Shown here: positions 18,932-29,194 of the stretch, piece by piece
Numbering within the stretch: the first letter of the stretch is position 1
Layout: each line of letters opens with the position of its first letter
Assembly (NCBI GenBank): GCA_905221105.1
Contig: CAJNBW010000006.1
Location: 68,838-132,837, forward strand
Origin: a bacterium
GTDB lineage: Bacteria; Bacillota; Bacilli; Lactobacillales; Streptococcaceae
Direction of reading: 5' to 3'
DNA length: 64,000 nt
Made by a program: the position numbers and the translations under genes
The notes under the pieces: model-generated
Seen by the model: the letters and a program-made list of their open reading frames with translations, nothing else
What the model was told of the DNA's origin: nothing
The model's database searches: none

Positions 18932-19784
18932 GCTCTTTATATTGCTGCAAACGCAATTCAAAAAGGGCAGTCAATTGTGGATTTTCTAATACCTGCAGAG
19001 ATTGGATAAAGTGTTCAATCTCTTTTTGATTGCTTCCTTTAGTTTGAAGAAAAATCTGCATTTTCTTTAAAAACTGCCACAATACTTTTTCAAAAACATC
19101 GTATGGACGGAGCATGCGCTCCAGCTCAGCCTCAAAAATTGGAATATAAGAAAATAGCTTGCGCTCCATAAGTTCTGAGATGATATTAAGATAACCACTT
19201 TTCATATACCATCGATTGTGTACTAACTCTTTAAATTCCTTGGATTTTTCGAGTAAGGAGGTTGATAAAAAGATCAGATCTTGATTGCTCAAGAAGGGCA
19301 TAGTATTGCAAAAAAGATAGAGTTCAAACCAGGTCCAAGACTCAATAGCATAGAGGTAGGTGGTCAAAAATTCGCTATCCTCCTCTGTTAGCGGGTAGCT
19401 TTTATCTAAGGAATGGAGTGCATTTTTAATCACAATGGCATTCAAACGACGATAGGTCTCTGCCATCTGTTCTTGCTTGATTTTCTCCAACAGTTGCTCT
19501 AAGCCAGCTATATCTTGATGGGCAAAGCGATCCACAACCCTTCTACCAATTCGCATATGTGGAGATTCTTGATAGTTGTTGAGCTTGTGCCCAAACTCAT
19601 CAAAGGTCACATTTATACCTTGGATAGCTAGAATCAACTTATCTGCAGACAGCATAGACTGCCCTAGTTCGAACTTGGATAGCTGAGAAGCTGTTAGTCC
19701 AGCACAAGCCACATCTGACTGCTTGAGCTTTCTAGCCAAGCGCAATTCCTTGTAAAATTCTCCCAATTCCATTCTCTCAATCAT
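18921..19784 (-). CDS. Rgg-family regulator of the vp1 operon (Rgg144 type)
   Basis: A 287-residue Rgg protein. The XRE helix-turn-helix spans about residues 6-62 (LGEFYKELRLARKLKQSDVA, SKFELGQSMLSADKL) and the remainder is helical repeats for peptide binding. GGAGG lies seven bases ahead of ATG 19784. It is convergent with and overlaps the pheromone gene. By synteny with pneumococcus it is Rgg144, which activates vp1 and downstream genes in response to its SHP and to nutrient signals. Confidence 0.9.
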   Translation of the reverse strand: MIERMELGEFYKELRLARKLKQSDVACAGLTASQLSKFELGQSMLSADKLILAIQGINVTFDEFGHKLNNYQESPHMRIGRRVVDRFAHQDIAGLEQLLEKIKQEQMAETYRRLNAIVIKNALHSLDKSYPLTEEDSEFLTTYLYAIESWTWFELYLFCNTMPFLSNQDLIFLSTSLLEKSKEFKELVHNRWYMKSGYLNIISELMERKLFSYIPIFEAELERMLRPYDVFEKVLWQFLKKMQIFLQTKGSNQKEIEHFIQSLQVLENPQLTALFELRLQQYKELID

Positions 19785-19864
19785 CTCACCACCTCCTACT
19801 TTTTACATATTATATCATCATTTTTATAATTTTGTCAAAATATTCTGACACCTTAGTAAGTGAA

Positions 19865-19887
19865 AAAGCCAGCCTTAAGCTGACTCC
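19865..19887 (-). terminator. Terminator of the tsaB-rimI-tsaD operon
   Basis: AGTCAGC-TTAA-GGCTGGCT hairpin followed by TTTTT on the minus strand, directly after the tsaD stop. Confidence 0.85.
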
Positions 19888-20898
19888 TTATTCCATGGTA
19901 TCAAAAGCGAGGCTTGGTTTGGCATTGAGGTCCAAGTCTGCAAAGTTTTCTTTGTTCCACTCGCTAACGCTAGCATAGGCAATCATTCCTGCATTGTCTC
20001 CGCAGAGGCGTAGGGGTGGGATGATAACCTTGACATCTGTGATTTCGGCTGCTAGGCGTTCTCTGAGACCTTTATTGGCTGCCACGCCACCAGCCACAAC
20101 TAGGGTTTTAACAGGATATTTCTCCAGGGCTTTCTTGGTTTTTGCCATGAGAATATCCATGACTGCTGCTTGAAAGGACGCACACAAGTCCTCTGTTGAC
20201 AAGCTCTCTCCCTTTTGCTCGGCATTGTGGTGAAGGTTGATAAAGGCAGATTTCAAACCTGAGAAGGAGAACTCTAGATTATCTTCTTTAATCATGGCAC
20301 GTGGGAAGTCATACACATCCTGTCCCTGATGAGCTAGCTCATCAATCTCACGACCTGCAGGATAGGTCAAACCCATGACACGGCCGACCTTGTCATAGGC
20401 CTCACCAACCGCATCATCTCGCGTTTCCCCAACAATCTTATAATCTCCTGCCTCAGAAACATAGACCAACTCTGTGTGCCCACCACTTACTAAAAGTGCT
20501 AACAAGGGGAACTCTAAAGGCTCCACGCTCTGAGCTGCCATGAGGTGGCCAGCCATGTGGTTAACGGGAATCAACGGAAGTCCATGTGCCCAAGCAAAGG
20601 CCTTGGCAGCTGACAAACCAACTAGTAAGGCTCCAACCAAGCCCGGTCCATAGGTGACCGCGACAGCCGTTACGTCCTCTTCGGTAATTCCTGCTTCTGC
20701 TAGCGCCTCCTCTATACAGGCTGTAATGACCTCGACATGGTGACGACTGGCTACTTCAGGCACTACGCCCCCAAAACGTTTGTGACTCTCAATTTGACTA
20801 GCAATGACATTGGACAAGAGCTCATCGTCGTTTTTCAGTACGGCAACACTGGTCTCATCACAGGATGTCTCAAATGCTAAAATATATCTATCCTTCAT
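19888..20898 (-). CDS. tsaD: tRNA threonylcarbamoyladenosine synthase subunit TsaD
   Basis: A 336-residue Kae1/TsaD protein. It transfers the threonylcarbamoyl group to A37 of ANN-reading tRNAs, with TsaB and TsaE. Iron-site histidines H114 and H118 lie in NHMAGHL; the ASKHA nucleotide-binding motif region shows [10 protein letters not shown], and [11 protein letters not shown] is near the end. It overlaps rimI by 11 bases in the operon tsaB-rimI-tsaD, an order conserved in streptococci. Confidence 0.96.
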   Translation of the reverse strand: MKDRYILAFETSCDETSVAVLKNDDELLSNVIASQIESHKRFGGVVPEVASRHHVEVITACIEEALAEAGITEEDVTAVAVTYGPGLVGALLVGLSAAKAFAWAHGLPLIPVNHMAGHLMAAQSVEPLEFPLLALLVSGGHTELVYVSEAGDYKIVGETRDDAVGEAYDKVGRVMGLTYPAGREIDELAHQGQDVYDFPRAMIKEDNLEFSFSGLKSAFINLHHNAEQKGESLSTEDLCASFQAAVMDILMAKTKKALEKYPVKTLVVAGGVAANKGLRERLAAEITDVKVIIPPLRLCGDNAGMIAYASVSEWNKENFADLDLNAKPSLAFDTME

Positions 20899-21325
20899 CT
20901 ATTTCTCTCTTCATGATGATGGCGTCCTCTACTGGGTCATGGTAGTAGGCCTTTCGCTCAGCGATTACTGCCATCTTTTCTTTCTTGTAAAATGCTTGCG
21001 CTCGGTGATTCGACTTTCTAACTTCGAGGAAAATCTCCTTATCTGTCGGCAATTGAGCAAACAAGGCTGATGCAATTCCCTGACCCTGATAGGTTTGCTT
21101 GACAGCGATTTGCAGGACTTCTGCTTCAAAAAGATTCTCCTGAACAGCTAAAAATCCAATCACTTCTTCCCTATCATAAGCCAGAGCATACCAAGTCTGG
21201 TCTTGGACCAGATCTGCTTGGATTTGTTCCAGCGTCCAAGGGCTAACCAAGTAAACAGCTGCCATGACAGCATAGATGGCTTGAGCCAGATCAGGTTGCT
21301 GTTGGATTCGTTTTATTTCTATCAT
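20888..21325 (-). CDS. rimI: Ribosomal protein S18-alanine N-acetyltransferase RimI
   Basis: A 145-residue GNAT acetyltransferase. The acetyl-CoA loop is [12 protein letters not shown] and the C-terminal motif is [18 protein letters not shown]. Gene overlaps on both sides (four bases with tsaB, 11 with tsaD) show a tight operon. The usual target is the N-terminal alanine of S18. Confidence 0.9.
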   Translation of the reverse strand: MIEIKRIQQQPDLAQAIYAVMAAVYLVSPWTLEQIQADLVQDQTWYALAYDREEVIGFLAVQENLFEAEVLQIAVKQTYQGQGIASALFAQLPTDKEIFLEVRKSNHRAQAFYKKEKMAVIAERKAYYHDPVEDAIIMKREIDEG

Positions 21326-22005
21326 AGGCGTTTAATGTAAGACTCGCCAGACTCAGTGTGGTTCTTGAGCCAGTTTTCCTCTGCCTCGACTCGTTTGAGG
21401 TAATTCGGAACAAAGTCATGTAAGGAGTCTGTTTCCTTGTCCCAAGCCAAAAGAGCAAGATTAGCTGCGTTAGGCAAGGTTTCTTTGAAATTAGTCCTTG
21501 GCAAATGTTCTTGAATCTGCTCCACAAAGGGGCCAACTTCTCCAACAAAGGTTACCTGACTAGCACCCTTGATTAACTCAATCACTCGCTCAAATGGCAG
21601 GTGCGCTTCTGGCATGACAGGCTGAGCATTTTCATAAAACCCTGCATAAACATTGTTGCGACGCGCATCCATCAAAGGAACGAACAAGCCTTCTTGCTGG
21701 TATGGCACCAGAGCCAAGAGGCTAGACATACCAACTAACTCGATGTTCAGAGTGTGAGCTAAGGTCTTGGCAGTTGCTACCGCAATTCGCAAACCTGTGT
21801 AGCTACCCGGCCCTTCAGCCACCACGATTCGGTCTAAATCCTTGGGCGTCCAGTCCAAACTTGCCATCAAAAAATCGATGGCAGGCATAAGGGTAATACT
21901 GTGATTTTTCTTGATATTAATCGTCGTCTCGGCAAGAACCTGCTTGTCCTCTAAAATAGCCAGAGAAAGAGCCTTGCTGGACGTATCAAAAGCTAATACT
22001 TTCAT
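21322..22005 (-). CDS. tsaB: tRNA threonylcarbamoyladenosine synthase subunit TsaB
   Basis: A 227-residue ASKHA-fold protein starting MKVLAFDTSSKALSLAIL, with GPGSYTGLRIAVATAK as the family hallmark. It forms the TsaBD complex that modifies A37 of tRNA. First gene of tsaB-rimI-tsaD. The C-terminal part aligns by character with Gram-positive TsaB (NYLKRVEAEENW). Confidence 0.95.
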   Translation of the reverse strand: MKVLAFDTSSKALSLAILEDKQVLAETTINIKKNHSITLMPAIDFLMASLDWTPKDLDRIVVAEGPGSYTGLRIAVATAKTLAHTLNIELVGMSSLLALVPYQQEGLFVPLMDARRNNVYAGFYENAQPVMPEAHLPFERVIELIKGASQVTFVGEVGPFVEQIQEHLPRTNFKETLPNAANLALLAWDKETDSLHDFVPNYLKRVEAEENWLKNHTESGESYIKRL

Positions 22006-22081
22006 AACACATTCCTATCTTTTTGTCTGCTTACTATTATACTACAAAAGCTAGCACATGGGAATTTTCTTTATCCCCAAA

Positions 22082-22110
22082 CAAAAATGCCCCAACATAA
22101 GCAGGGCATC
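22082..22110 (-). terminator. Terminator of the small membrane-protein gene
   Basis: GATGCCC / GGGGCAT hairpin followed on the minus strand by TTTTTG. It begins right at the stop of the gene at 22110-22325. Confidence 0.8.
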
Positions 22111-22325
22111 TAAGCATTTAATCCAAAGTAAAATACAAACCAAACGACATAGGTTACAAGGAGGAGAAAAAGCGAGTAGAGAGTCACAAAACTAATCTTC
22201 CATAAGAACTTGGTTTGTCGTTGTTCCAGTTTTGTAAACAGAAGATTCCCTCCATAAACGCAAGCAACAAAAACAATAAAAGCTACCAATCGAGCTCCGA
22301 TAGCAAAAGCAAATAAGTTATACAT
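22110..22325 (-). CDS. Small two-helix membrane protein, catabolite-controlled
   Basis: A 71-residue protein with two hydrophobic helices (residues 5-30 and 45-67) joined by a basic loop (KLEQRQTKFLWK). I do not recognise a family. AAGGAGG lies just ahead of the ATG, so expression is well supported. Its promoter overlaps a perfect cre site, so CcpA should repress it on preferred sugars. It is monocistronic. Confidence 0.72.
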   Translation of the reverse strand: MYNLFAFAIGARLVAFIVFVACVYGGNLLFTKLEQRQTKFLWKISFVTLYSLFLLLVTYVVWFVFYFGLNA

Positions 22326-22392
22326 AGGGCAACCTCCTTGACTTAAAATCTATATGGAATTATGACAAGCGATAAATTTCACTTCCATTGTC

Positions 22393-22430
22393 AATATAGC
22401 ACATTTTCTTTGTTTTTGCAAGCGCTTACT
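22393..22430 (-). promoter_or_regulatory. Promoter overlapped by a consensus cre box
   Basis: Minus-strand TTGCAA (22416-22421), 17 bases, TATATT (22393-22398). A cre box matching WTGNAANCGNWNNCW at every position lies at 22416-22430 and covers the -35. It controls the small membrane protein at 22110-22325. Confidence 0.75.
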
Positions 22431-22485
22431 AAAGGAATCGTCCCATGACTTTCTCGTTTCTGTCTTTTACTAATTTTTCATTTTG

Positions 22486-22494
22486 TGGTATAAT
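22486..22494 (+). promoter_or_regulatory. Extended -10 promoter of rpoY-rnjA
   Basis: TGGTATAAT, a perfect -10 with TGn extension, about 110 bases upstream of rpoY, leaving a long 5' leader in which I see no known riboswitch. Confidence 0.65.
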
Positions 22495-22604
22495 TGAAAT
22501 AATTGTAACGAATCAAGGTCAATCTAGACACAAAATGGAATGAAATCAAGCAAATCTATGCTAAAAGTTTGGAATAAGCTGACCTGTAAATAGAAAGGAA
22601 CTAT

Positions 22605-22838
22605 ATGATTTACAAAGTTTTTTATCAAGAAACAAAAGAACGTAGCCCACGTCGTGAAACAACACGCGCACTTTACCTAGACATCGATGCCAGCTCAGAA
22701 CTTGAGGGTCGTATCGCTGCTCGCCAACTTGTCGAAGAAAATCGCCCAGAGTACAATATCGAGTATATCGAACTCTTGTCTGACAAATTGCTAGATTACG
22801 AAAAAGAAACTGGCGCCTTCGAAATCACGGAGTTCTAA
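22605..22838 (+). CDS. rpoY: RNA polymerase epsilon subunit RpoY
   Basis: A 77-residue protein ([18 protein letters not shown]...) of the former DUF1447 family, now known as the small epsilon subunit of Firmicutes RNA polymerase. AAAGGA lies ahead of the ATG. It is followed after one base by rnjA, the conserved Firmicutes pairing. Confidence 0.95.
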   Translation: MIYKVFYQETKERSPRRETTRALYLDIDASSELEGRIAARQLVEENRPEYNIEYIELLSDKLLDYEKETGAFEITEF

Positions 22839-22839
22839 T

Positions 22840-24519
22840 ATGGCCTATACTCTTAAACCTGAAGAAGTCGGCGTTTTTGCCATCGGTGGTCTGGGAGAAA
22901 TCGGGAAAAACACTTACGGAATTGAATACCAAGACGAGATTATCATCGTCGATGCTGGGATTAAATTCCCAGAAGATGACTTGCTTGGTATCGACTACGT
23001 CATTCCTGACTACTCTTACATCGTGGACAATATAGACCGCGTCAAGGCTGTTCTGATTACACACGGACACGAGGACCACATCGGTGGGATTCCTTTCCTG
23101 CTCAAGCAAGCAAATGTCCCTATCTATGCTGGACCACTTGCCTTGGCTTTGATCCGTGGAAAACTCGAAGAACACGGCCTCTTGCGCAACGCCAAACTTT
23201 ACGAAATCAACCACAATACTGAGTTGACCTTTAAAAATCTTAAGGCAACTTTCTTTAGAACCACTCACTCTATTCCAGAGCCTTTGGGGATTGTCATTCA
23301 TACTCCTCAAGGGAAAATCGTTTGTACGGGTGACTTTAAGTTCGACTTTACTCCAGTTGGAGAACCTGCAGACTTGCACCGTATGGCAGCCCTTGGGGAA
23401 GAAGGCGTGCTCTGTCTTCTCTCGGACTCAACAAATGCGGAAGTACCAACCTTTACCAATTCTGAAAAAGTCGTTGGCCAGTCCATCATGAAGATTATCC
23501 AAGGCATCGAAGGACGTATCATCTTTGCATCCTTTGCCTCAAATATCTTCCGTCTCCAGCAAGCAACAGAAGCTGCTGTTAAGACTGGACGCAAGATTGC
23601 AGTCTTTGGTCGTTCTATGGAAAAGGCCATTGTCAACGGAATCGAGCTTGGTTACATCAAAGCTCCTAAGGGAACCTTTATCGAGCCAAATGAAATCAAA
23701 GATTACCCTGCAGGCGAGGTTCTGATCCTCTGTACAGGTAGTCAGGGTGAGCCGATGGCAGCCCTCTCTCGTATCGCCAACGGAACCCACCGTCAGGTGC
23801 AACTCCAACCAGGTGATACCGTTATCTTCTCTTCAAGTCCAATCCCTGGAAATACCACTAGCGTCAACAAGTTGATTAACATCATTTCTGAAGCTGGTGT
23901 CGAAGTTATCCACGGTAAGGTTAACAATATCCATACATCTGGACACGGTGGTCAGCAAGAGCAAAAACTCATGCTCCGCTTGATTAAGCCAAAATACTTC
24001 ATGCCTGTCCACGGTGAATACCGCATGCAAAAAGTCCACGCTGGACTAGCGGTGGATACTGGTGTCGAGAAGGATAATATCTTTATCATGAGCAATGGTG
24101 ATGTGCTTGCCCTTACTGCTGACTCAGCTCGTATAGCAGGTCATTTCAACGCCCAAGACATCTATGTCGATGGAAATCGTATCGGTGAAATCGGCGCTGC
24201 TGTCCTAAAAGACCGTCGTGATCTATCTGAAGACGGTGTCGTTCTGGCAGTCGCAACTGTTGACTTCAAATCGCAGATGATTCTGTCTGGTCCAGATATC
24301 CTCAGCCGAGGCTTTGTCTACATGAGAGAGTCTGGTGATTTGATTCGCCAAAGCCAACGCATCCTCTTCAATGCAATTCGTATCGCACTGAAAAATAAGG
24401 ACGCCAGCGTGCAATCTGTCAATGGTGCCATTGTCAACGCCATTCGACCATTCCTCTATGAAAATACAGAACGTGAACCGATCATCATCCCGATGATCCT
24501 CACACCAGATGAAGAATAA
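22840..24519 (+). CDS. rnjA: Ribonuclease J1
   Basis: A 559-residue metallo-beta-lactamase/beta-CASP nuclease with 5' exonuclease and endonuclease activity on mRNA. The metal motif is [10 protein letters not shown] (near residue 74); later motifs include [16 protein letters not shown] and the beta-CASP segment [10 protein letters not shown], plus HTSGHGG and MPVHGEYR. It is coupled to rpoY. The stop codon falls at the first bases of a BOX element. Confidence 0.96.
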   Translation: MAYTLKPEEVGVFAIGGLGEIGKNTYGIEYQDEIIIVDAGIKFPEDDLLGIDYVIPDYSYIVDNIDRVKAVLITHGHEDHIGGIPFLLKQANVPIYAGPLALALIRGKLEEHGLLRNAKLYEINHNTELTFKNLKATFFRTTHSIPEPLGIVIHTPQGKIVCTGDFKFDFTPVGEPADLHRMAALGEEGVLCLLSDSTNAEVPTFTNSEKVVGQSIMKIIQGIEGRIIFASFASNIFRLQQATEAAVKTGRKIAVFGRSMEKAIVNGIELGYIKAPKGTFIEPNEIKDYPAGEVLILCTGSQGEPMAALSRIANGTHRQVQLQPGDTVIFSSSPIPGNTTSVNKLINIISEAGVEVIHGKVNNIHTSGHGGQQEQKLMLRLIKPKYFMPVHGEYRMQKVHAGLAVDTGVEKDNIFIMSNGDVLALTADSARIAGHFNAQDIYVDGNRIGEIGAAVLKDRRDLSEDGVVLAVATVDFKSQMILSGPDILSRGFVYMRESGDLIRQSQRILFNAIRIALKNKDASVQSVNGAIVNAIRPFLYENTEREPIIIPMILTPDEE

Positions 24520-24669
24520 TACTCTTCGAAAATCAAATTCAAACCACGTCAGCTTCGCCTTGCCGTATATATGTTACTGACTTCGTCAGTTCTATCTACA
24601 ACCTCAAAGCAGTGCTTTGAGCAACCTACGGCTAGCTTCCTAGTTTGCTCTTTGATTTTCATTGAGTAC
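24518..24669 (+). repeat. BOX element (A-B-C form)
   Basis: Starts AATACTCTTCGAAAATC, has a boxB hairpin with GTTACTGACTTCGTCAGT and ends TTTGATTTTCATTGAGTAC. It overlaps the last two bases of the rnjA stop codon and lies between convergent rnjA and mnmG. Confidence 0.95.
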
Positions 24670-24677
24670 AAGTCAAC

Positions 24678-24705
24678 AAAACAGCCCCGTCTTCGGAGCT
24701 GTTTT
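24678..24705 (-). terminator. Terminator of mnmG
   Basis: Hairpin AAACAGCTCCG / CGGGGCTGTTTT read on the minus strand, closely following the mnmG stop. Confidence 0.85.
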
Positions 24706-24708
24706 TCT

Positions 24709-26622
24709 CTATGCTTTCTTTTCTTGATTTTTAGAAATACTACGATTTTTACCTTCAAGATACACCATCAAAATAGAAATATCTGCTGGGTTTACTCCAG
24801 AAATACGGCTGGCTTGGCCGATGGTTTCTGGATTGATGAGTTTGAACTTCTGACGGGCTTCGGTTGCGATAGAATCAATGTCATCCCAGTCGATATTGGC
24901 TGGAATGCGTTTTTCTTCCATGCGTTTCATCTTAGCAACCTGGTCCATGGCTTTGGAAATATAGCCTTCGTACTTGATTTCTGTTTCAATCAATTCGATA
25001 ATCTTGTCATCTAAGTCCTCAGCAGCTGGCCCGATGAAGGCCACCACATCTTGGTAAGAAACTTCTGGACGGCGAAGGAATTCCTTGGCGGTCACCGCAT
25101 CTGTCAACGGCTTGAAGCCCATCTCCTCAACCTTGGCATTGGTCTCCTTGACTGGCTTGAGTTTGATGCTATCTAGGCGCTTCATCTCATTGTCAAATTG
25201 ATTTTTCTTGATTTCAAAGCGATCCCAACGTTCATCGTCCACAAGACCAATCTCGCGTCCCATCTCCGTCAAACGCATATCAGCATTGTCATGACGGAGG
25301 ATGAGACGGTACTCAGCACGACTAGTCAATAGACGGTAGGGTTCAATGGTTCCCTTGGTCACTAAATCGTCAATCATGACCCCAATATAACCGTCACTAC
25401 GCTTCAAAATCAACTCAGGCTTGCCTTGGATTTTCAGAGCCGCATTGATACCAGCGATAATCCCTTGGCCAGCAGCTTCTTCGTAACCTGACGTTCCATT
25501 TGTCTGACCAGCAGTGAAAAGTCCAGAGATTTTCTTGGTTTCCAAAGTCGCACGCAACTGATGTGGCAAGACCATGTCGTACTCAATGGCATAACCTGTT
25601 CGCATCATCTCAGCATTTTCCAATCCTTTGATAGAATGAACCAAGTCACGTTGGACATCCTCAGGCAGACTGGTTGAAAGACCTTGGACATAGACTTCCT
25701 CTGTATTGCGCCCTTCTGGCTCAAGGAAGAGTTGGTGGCGTTCCTTGTCCGCAAAGCGCACAATCTTGTCCTCAATCGACGGACAGTAACGAGGCCCTAC
25801 TCCCTTGACCACACCTGTAAACATAGGCGCACGGTGGAGGTTGTTTTGGATAATCTCATGACTGGTACCGTTGGTGTAGGTCAACCAGCATGGCACCTGA
25901 TCCTTGACATAATCCTCATCTCGTGAAGTGTATGAGAAATGATTAGGCGCTTCGTCTCCTGGCTGAATCTCGGTCACATCGTAGTTGATTGAAGAAGCCT
26001 TGACACGTGGAGGGGTTCCTGTCTTGAAACGACCGATTTCGAGGCCCAGTTCCTTGAGATTATCAGCAAGGTTAATAGAAGCCAAGCTGTGGTTAGGACC
26101 TGATGAGTACTTGAGGTCTCCGATGATAATTTCCCCACGGAGAGCTGTTCCTGTCGTCACGATAACAGCCTTAGCAGCATATTCTTGATGAGTCGCTGTA
26201 CGAACACCGACAACCTTGCCATCTTCCACCAAAATCTCATCAATCATGGTTTGACGAAGGATCAAATTTTCTTGATTTTCAACTGTCTTGCGCATTTCCT
26301 TAGAGTAAAGCTCCTTGTCAGCCTGCGCACGAAGGGCACGAACGGCTGGACCCTTCCCCGTGTTGAGCATCTTCATCTGGATGTAAGTCTTGTCAATGGT
26401 TTTGGCCATCTCGCCACCAAGTGCATCAACTTCACGCACGACGATCCCCTTGGCAGAACCACCGATAGAGGGATTACATGGCATGAAAGCCAGCATTTCA
26501 ATATTGATAGTCGCAAGCAAGACCTTACAACCCATACGGCTGGCTGCTAGGGATGCTTCTACCCCAGCGTGTCCCGCACCAATTACAATAATATCGTATT
26601 CTTCTGTAAAATTATAAGTCAT
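24709..26622 (-). CDS. mnmG: tRNA wobble-uridine carboxymethylaminomethyl-modification enzyme MnmG (GidA)
   Basis: A 637-residue FAD protein that works with MnmE to build the cmnm5 group on U34 of tRNAs. The FAD dinucleotide loop is [11 protein letters not shown] (residues 14-24), followed by MPCNPSIGG and the tRNA-site cysteines in YCPSIEDK. Full length for the family. It lies upstream of nothing on its strand except the terminator; a Nudix gene precedes it by nine bases. Confidence 0.97.
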   Translation of the reverse strand: MTYNFTEEYDIIVIGAGHAGVEASLAASRMGCKVLLATINIEMLAFMPCNPSIGGSAKGIVVREVDALGGEMAKTIDKTYIQMKMLNTGKGPAVRALRAQADKELYSKEMRKTVENQENLILRQTMIDEILVEDGKVVGVRTATHQEYAAKAVIVTTGTALRGEIIIGDLKYSSGPNHSLASINLADNLKELGLEIGRFKTGTPPRVKASSINYDVTEIQPGDEAPNHFSYTSRDEDYVKDQVPCWLTYTNGTSHEIIQNNLHRAPMFTGVVKGVGPRYCPSIEDKIVRFADKERHQLFLEPEGRNTEEVYVQGLSTSLPEDVQRDLVHSIKGLENAEMMRTGYAIEYDMVLPHQLRATLETKKISGLFTAGQTNGTSGYEEAAGQGIIAGINAALKIQGKPELILKRSDGYIGVMIDDLVTKGTIEPYRLLTSRAEYRLILRHDNADMRLTEMGREIGLVDDERWDRFEIKKNQFDNEMKRLDSIKLKPVKETNAKVEEMGFKPLTDAVTAKEFLRRPEVSYQDVVAFIGPAAEDLDDKIIELIETEIKYEGYISKAMDQVAKMKRMEEKRIPANIDWDDIDSIATEARQKFKLINPETIGQASRISGVNPADISILMVYLEGKNRSISKNQEKKA

Positions 26623-26631
26623 GTTTCTCTC

Positions 26632-27087
26632 CTATTCCTCAAGATGAATGTGTCTTAGTTGGCCGTCCCAATCTGGTAGGGCTGTTTTCAAAAAGGCTGG
26701 AACTAGCTGGATATTCTGGAGCTGATCCAAGTCAATCCACTCACAGGGTTGCCTTTTCTCATCTTCCTTCATGGTCAAAGGCGCCTCCTCAAGCAAGTTC
26801 ACCAGATAATGAAACTCGATATTGTGATAGGAAATACCGTCCTGTTCAAAATGATTTTCAACCACGAAAGCTAGCTGTCCAGCTTGAGCTCGGACACCTA
26901 ACTCTTCCCTCACTTCACGGGCTACCGCGTCTTCCGTGCTTTCATTGACTTGAATCGCACCGCCAATAGTGTAATACTTGTCCTTGTCTTTGGTGACTAG
27001 AAGCTTGCGGTTTTGGACAATCAAGGCTGTCGCCCGAACGCCAAAAACCGTATTTCCCACTTTTGTCCGAAAGTCTTGTTGAGTCAT
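26632..27087 (-). CDS. Nudix hydrolase
   Basis: A 151-residue Nudix protein. The box GX5EX7REUXEEXGU is complete (GAIQVNESTEDAVAREVREE, then LGV). The start at 27087 (MTQQDF) has AGGAAAGG upstream; the frame extending to 27114 lacks support. It hydrolyses a nucleoside diphosphate-linked compound; the exact substrate is not evident. It is cotranscribed with mnmG, as in pneumococcus where it is annotated MutT/nudix. Confidence 0.88.
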   Translation of the reverse strand: MTQQDFRTKVGNTVFGVRATALIVQNRKLLVTKDKDKYYTIGGAIQVNESTEDAVAREVREELGVRAQAGQLAFVVENHFEQDGISYHNIEFHYLVNLLEEAPLTMKEDEKRQPCEWIDLDQLQNIQLVPAFLKTALPDWDGQLRHIHLEE

Positions 27088-27227
27088 TTTTGTCCTTTCC
27101 TCTAAACGACACAAAAACAGTCAAAACTCCAAAGAAGTGCAGGACAAAAAAGCCTGCAACATCCATGAGCTTTGACCATCATTTCTATTGCTTTTATTAT
27201 TGTAGCAAATTGAGAAAATTTGTCAAT

Positions 27228-28505
<1,278 letters not shown>

Positions 28506-28564
28506 CTACCTTTTATAATTTAAGTCAAGTTAGAAGATTTTTGACCACATAGCTACATCCCGTT

Positions 28565-29194
28565 TCACAATTCAATGATACGATGACATTGTTGGGCTAC
28601 ATAAGCATCGTGGGTCACAATAATGACTGTTTTCCCCTCTCGATTCATCTCTAAGAGAAACTTCAAGACCAAATCTCTATTTTCAGGGTCCAGCGAACCT
28701 GTCGGTTCATCTGCTAAAATCAGCTGGCTGGGTTTTAAGATGGCTCTAGCAACTGCAATTCGTTGTTGTTCGCCACCAGACAACTCGGAAACCTTTTGAT
28801 GCAAAGTAGCTGACAAACCTACTCTCTCTAAAATCTCTTCCACCTTTTTGAGCTTGTCTTTCTTGGACAATTTCACATATTTCAGTGCCAGCATAAGATT
28901 GTACTCGACCGTTTCATCATCAATCAGGGCAAAATTTTGAAACAGATAAGAGATATGTTCACGGATTATTGTTTGCGACTTAGCAGAATTGACCGCTAGA
29001 TTTGTCTGACCAAAAATCTCATACCGTCCACTATATTCACCATCTATCAAACCTAATAAATTTAACAAGGTCGACTTCCCACTACCACTCTTACCAACAA
29101 TGGCAACCAAATCCCCCTGATCAATCCTGAGAGACAAGTGATCCAAAATCACTTTTCCTCCAATGGCTTTGGTAATATTTTCCAACTCAATCAT
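28565..29194 (-). CDS. ABC transporter ATPase, bacteriocin-export type
   Basis: A 209-residue ATPase with Walker A GKSGSGKST (34-42), signature LSGGEQQRIAVARAIL, Walker B LILADEPTGSLD and switch histidine in IIVTHD. Its length and MacB/LolD-like character match ATPases of lactococcin 972-type bacteriocin exporters. It overlaps the permease gene by four bases (ATGA). With the 702-residue permease it forms a complete two-protein exporter. Confidence 0.86.
   Translation of the reverse strand: MIELENITKAIGGKVILDHLSLRIDQGDLVAIVGKSGSGKSTLLNLLGLIDGEYSGRYEIFGQTNLAVNSAKSQTIIREHISYLFQNFALIDDETVEYNLMLALKYVKLSKKDKLKKVEEILERVGLSATLHQKVSELSGGEQQRIAVARAILKPSQLILADEPTGSLDPENRDLVLKFLLEMNREGKTVIIVTHDAYVAQQCHRIIEL

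Noticed and set aside
22495..22604. Riboswitch in the rpoY leader
   Set aside because: No recognisable conserved core or terminator/antiterminator pair in the leader.
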